From: Holophagae bacterium
Lineage (GTDB): Bacteria; Acidobacteriota; Thermoanaerobaculia; Thermoanaerobaculales; Sulfomarinibacteraceae
DNA length: 5,711 nucleotides
Direction: 5' to 3'
Assembly (NCBI GenBank): GCA_030609785.1
Contig: JAUWTC010000197.1
Coordinates: 1 to 5,711 of the forward strand
Shown here: positions 3,867 through 5,711 of the stretch, one piece after another
Layout: every line of letters starts with the position of its first letter
Numbering within the stretch: position 1 is the stretch's first letter
The notes under the pieces: model-generated
The model's input: the letters and a program-made list of their open reading frames with translations, nothing else
The model's database searches: none
What the model was told of the DNA's origin: nothing
Translations under genes and position numbers: made by a program

Positions 3867-5711
3867 TTCACTCCTCGACGGCCGATTCTCCGGAAAGCGA
3901 CGACGACAAGTCGTCCCATGCCTCCAAAGATATCCTCAGCCAGGGCGGTGGTCGTCGGCAGCAGGACGGCGGTCAAGACCGTCGAGACCATCAAGCCACC
4001 CATGATGACCAGGGCCATCGAGTAGTAGTAGACCCCTGCCAACGCGGGACGCTGAACAACGATCGGCACCAGTCCGACCAGGGTCGTGACTGCGGTCATC
4101 AGAATCGGCCGCAAACGCTCCCGGCCTCCACGCATCATCGCTTCGGTCCGCTCCATGCCGCGACGCCGATAGGCGTTGATGTGCTCCAGCATGACGATGC
4201 CGTTGTTGACGACGACACCGATCAACAAGAGCAGCCCGATAGCGGCCGGCTGGTCGAAATCGGTTCCGGTCAGCCACAGCGTCCAAAAGGCGCCGGCAAC
4301 GGCGAAGGGCAGAGACACCATCAGACCGATCGCCTGACGTACGCTCTCGAACAAGCCGGCCATGACCGCGAAGACCAGCAACAGCGCCAGCGCCAGATCG
4401 ATCAGGAAGTCCCTGGATTGTTCCTGTTGGCGGTTGATCCACTCGGACATCGTCCAGCTGTAGCCGTAGGGAAACTTCATCGAGTCCATCGTTTGCTTCA
4501 CCAGCGGCAGGTAGTCGGCCATCGTGCCCTCCTCATACCGCCCGCCGACCCAGACGCTGGTCCGACGGTTATCCCGCCGAATGCGTTCCGGGCCCGGCGC
4601 CAGGCTGAATGTTGCCAGCGAAGCCAGCGGAATCTTTTTGCCGTCCGAACCCCAGACCGGCAGGTTGCGCAACTGGGAAACGGTCTCCTCGTCCTGCTCG
4701 TCCAGAGTCAGGCGCATTTCCCTCTCGCCGTCGGCGGTCCGGAAACGCTGCAATCGCCGTCCTCGAAAGGTCAAGGCGACGATGTCGGCCGGTTGGTTGA
4801 AGGGCACGCCATATCTGGCGGCCAACTCGCGATCGAGATCGACGGAGAGTTCCATCTGCCCGCTCTCGGTCGAGGCCCACGAGTCGACCAGGCCTGGAAT
4901 CTCGGAGATCCGTAGTTTCGCCTCCTCGGCCAGCTCCGACAGCACGCCGGTGTCCTCGCCGACGATCTGGAATGCAACGCGCTTGCCACCGCCTCGCCGC
5001 CAACCCATGCCACCCTGATCCTGCACCTCGAGCTTGAGGCCGGGGATCTCCGGAACCAGCTCCCGCAAGAGTCGCCGGGTCCCTTCCATGGCCGCATCGT
5101 TGGCAAAACCCTCCTTCATGTAAATCCGCGTCAGACTGAATCGGTCGGACCAGAAACTGTAGATGTGCTCGGCGTTGAGCTCCTCCCGGTGCGGCAGCAG
5201 TGCCGCTTCGACCAGGTTGATCACCTTCTCCTTGCGCTCGAGACTCAAGGGTTCGGAAAATTCGTACCGGGCCTGCACGAAGACCTCGGAACGGTTGGCG
5301 TCGAAGACCTTGTCAATGCGGTTGAACGGAAATACCGCCGAGGCGACGACCCCGAGTCCTACGACGACCGAGATCCACCGATGCCGCAAATTGAAGGCCA
5401 GTATCCGGTCATATCGCCGCTCGATGGCCAACATCAGCGGCGCACGGCGCGGCGGACGGAGACGAATGAACCGCGATGTCGCCAGGGGAATCAGCGTCTG
5501 GGAAATGAAGAGCGAGGCCACCAGCGTCAGACAGACGGTGATCGCCAACTCTCGAAGGTAGATATTCATTTCGCTGGGCTTGTTGAAGACCATCGGCAGA
5601 AAGACGATCACCGAGGTGACGGTGGCGGCGATGACCGCCATGGAAACCTCACGGGCGCCCATACGCGCTGCCTGGGCCCGGCCCAGACCCAACTGTTGGT
5701 GCCGGTAGATG
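3848..5711 (-). CDS. RND-family efflux permease, C-terminal 620 residues (5' end outside window)
   Basis: The frame is open to the right edge of the window (first visible codon 5710-5708) and ends with TGA at 3848-3850. It is the C-terminal part of a proton-driven RND exporter of about 1,000 residues in the inner membrane, working with a periplasmic adaptor and an outer-membrane channel to pump out drugs, solvents or other compounds. The visible start IYRHQQLGLGRAQAA follows the family's TM4. Then come TM5 (MAVIAATVTSVIVFLPMVF), TM6, the linker and TM7 (around WISVVVGLGV), a long periplasmic porter/docking region, and TM8-TM12. The TM10 segment GLLLLIGVVVNNGIVMLEHI is typical of RND pumps and has N-N where AcrB has K-N. 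The proton-relay aspartates of TM4 would lie just outside the window, so HAE versus HME class cannot be settled. An N-terminal ATG is not visible; the leucine codon at 5692 is internal. No partner gene is seen; they may lie upstream. Confidence 0.95.
   Translation of the reverse strand, partial: IYRHQQLGLGRAQAARMGAREVSMAVIAATVTSVIVFLPMVFNKPSEMNIYLRELAITVCLTLVASLFISQTLIPLATSRFIRLRPPRRAPLMLAIERRYDRILAFNLRHRWISVVVGLGVVASAVFPFNRIDKVFDANRSEVFVQARYEFSEPLSLERKEKVINLVEAALLPHREELNAEHIYSFWSDRFSLTRIYMKEGFANDAAMEGTRRLLRELVPEIPGLKLEVQDQGGMGWRRGGGKRVAFQIVGEDTGVLSELAEEAKLRISEIPGLVDSWASTESGQMELSVDLDRELAARYGVPFNQPADIVALTFRGRRLQRFRTADGEREMRLTLDEQDEETVSQLRNLPVWGSDGKKIPLASLATFSLAPGPERIRRDNRRTSVWVGGRYEEGTMADYLPLVKQTMDSMKFPYGYSWTMSEWINRQQEQSRDFLIDLALALLLVFAVMAGLFESVRQAIGLMVSLPFAVAGAFWTLWLTGTDFDQPAAIGLLLLIGVVVNNGIVMLEHINAYRRRGMERTEAMMRGGRERLRPILMTAVTTLVGLVPIVVQRPALAGVYYYSMALVIMGGLMVSTVLTAVLLPTTTALAEDIFGGMGRLVVVAFRRIGRRGVKARLPA

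Noticed and set aside
4181..4915. 244-codon plus-strand reading frame inside the RND permease gene
   Set aside because: It is a GC-rich shadow of a long, well-matched membrane protein, full of Q, R and H without any known fold.

Overview
The window looks like a moderately GC-rich chromosome of a Gram-negative bacterium. The support is an RND-type inner-membrane exporter, a DUF4136-type lipoprotein with a clear lipobox, good Shine-Dalgarno sites, and acyl-CoA metabolism genes of the kind common in environmental Proteobacteria, Myxococcota and Acidobacteriota. The sequence alone does not fix the phylum. No rRNA, tRNA, CRISPR array or recognisable insertion sequence is present.

Layout. (1) 1-318, +: the last 105 residues of an acyl-CoA dehydrogenase. 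It converges with (2) 341-1117, -, a classical SDR oxidoreductase, which lies 30 nt downstream of (3) 1148-1582, -, a SprT-like zinc metalloprotease-fold protein; 3 and 2 are probably co-transcribed. (4) 1583-1898 is a 316-bp divergent intergenic region with a T-rich 10-bp periodic tract and two GC hairpins, one directly upstream of the next ribosome binding site. (5) 1899-2456, +: a DUF4136-like lipoprotein. (6) 2457-2656 is a 200-bp intergenic region with interlocking inverted repeats and a good sigma-70-type promoter. (7) 2657-3279, +: a ribbon-helix-helix antitoxin and a MazF/PemK toxin overlapping by 4 bp. (8) 3283-3745, -: a second toxin-antitoxin pair, a RHH antitoxin and a RelE/ParE-family toxin overlapping by 20 bp, with its own promoter and operator-like repeats. 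(9) 3848-5711, -: the C-terminal 620 residues of an RND efflux permease, cut by the window edge.

How the genes relate. The acyl-CoA dehydrogenase and SDR fit fatty-acid or acyl-CoA redox chemistry, but they face each other and are not one operon. The most distinctive part is 2457-3847, where two unrelated type II toxin-antitoxin modules stand tail to tail with only 3 bp between the toxin stop codons. Each has its own promoter with operator-like palindromes. The pair sits like a small accessory insert between a lipoprotein gene and an efflux permease gene. The families are known; what merits attention is the convergent arrangement and the unexplained interlocked repeat structure beside it. I did not find a clearly new biological system.
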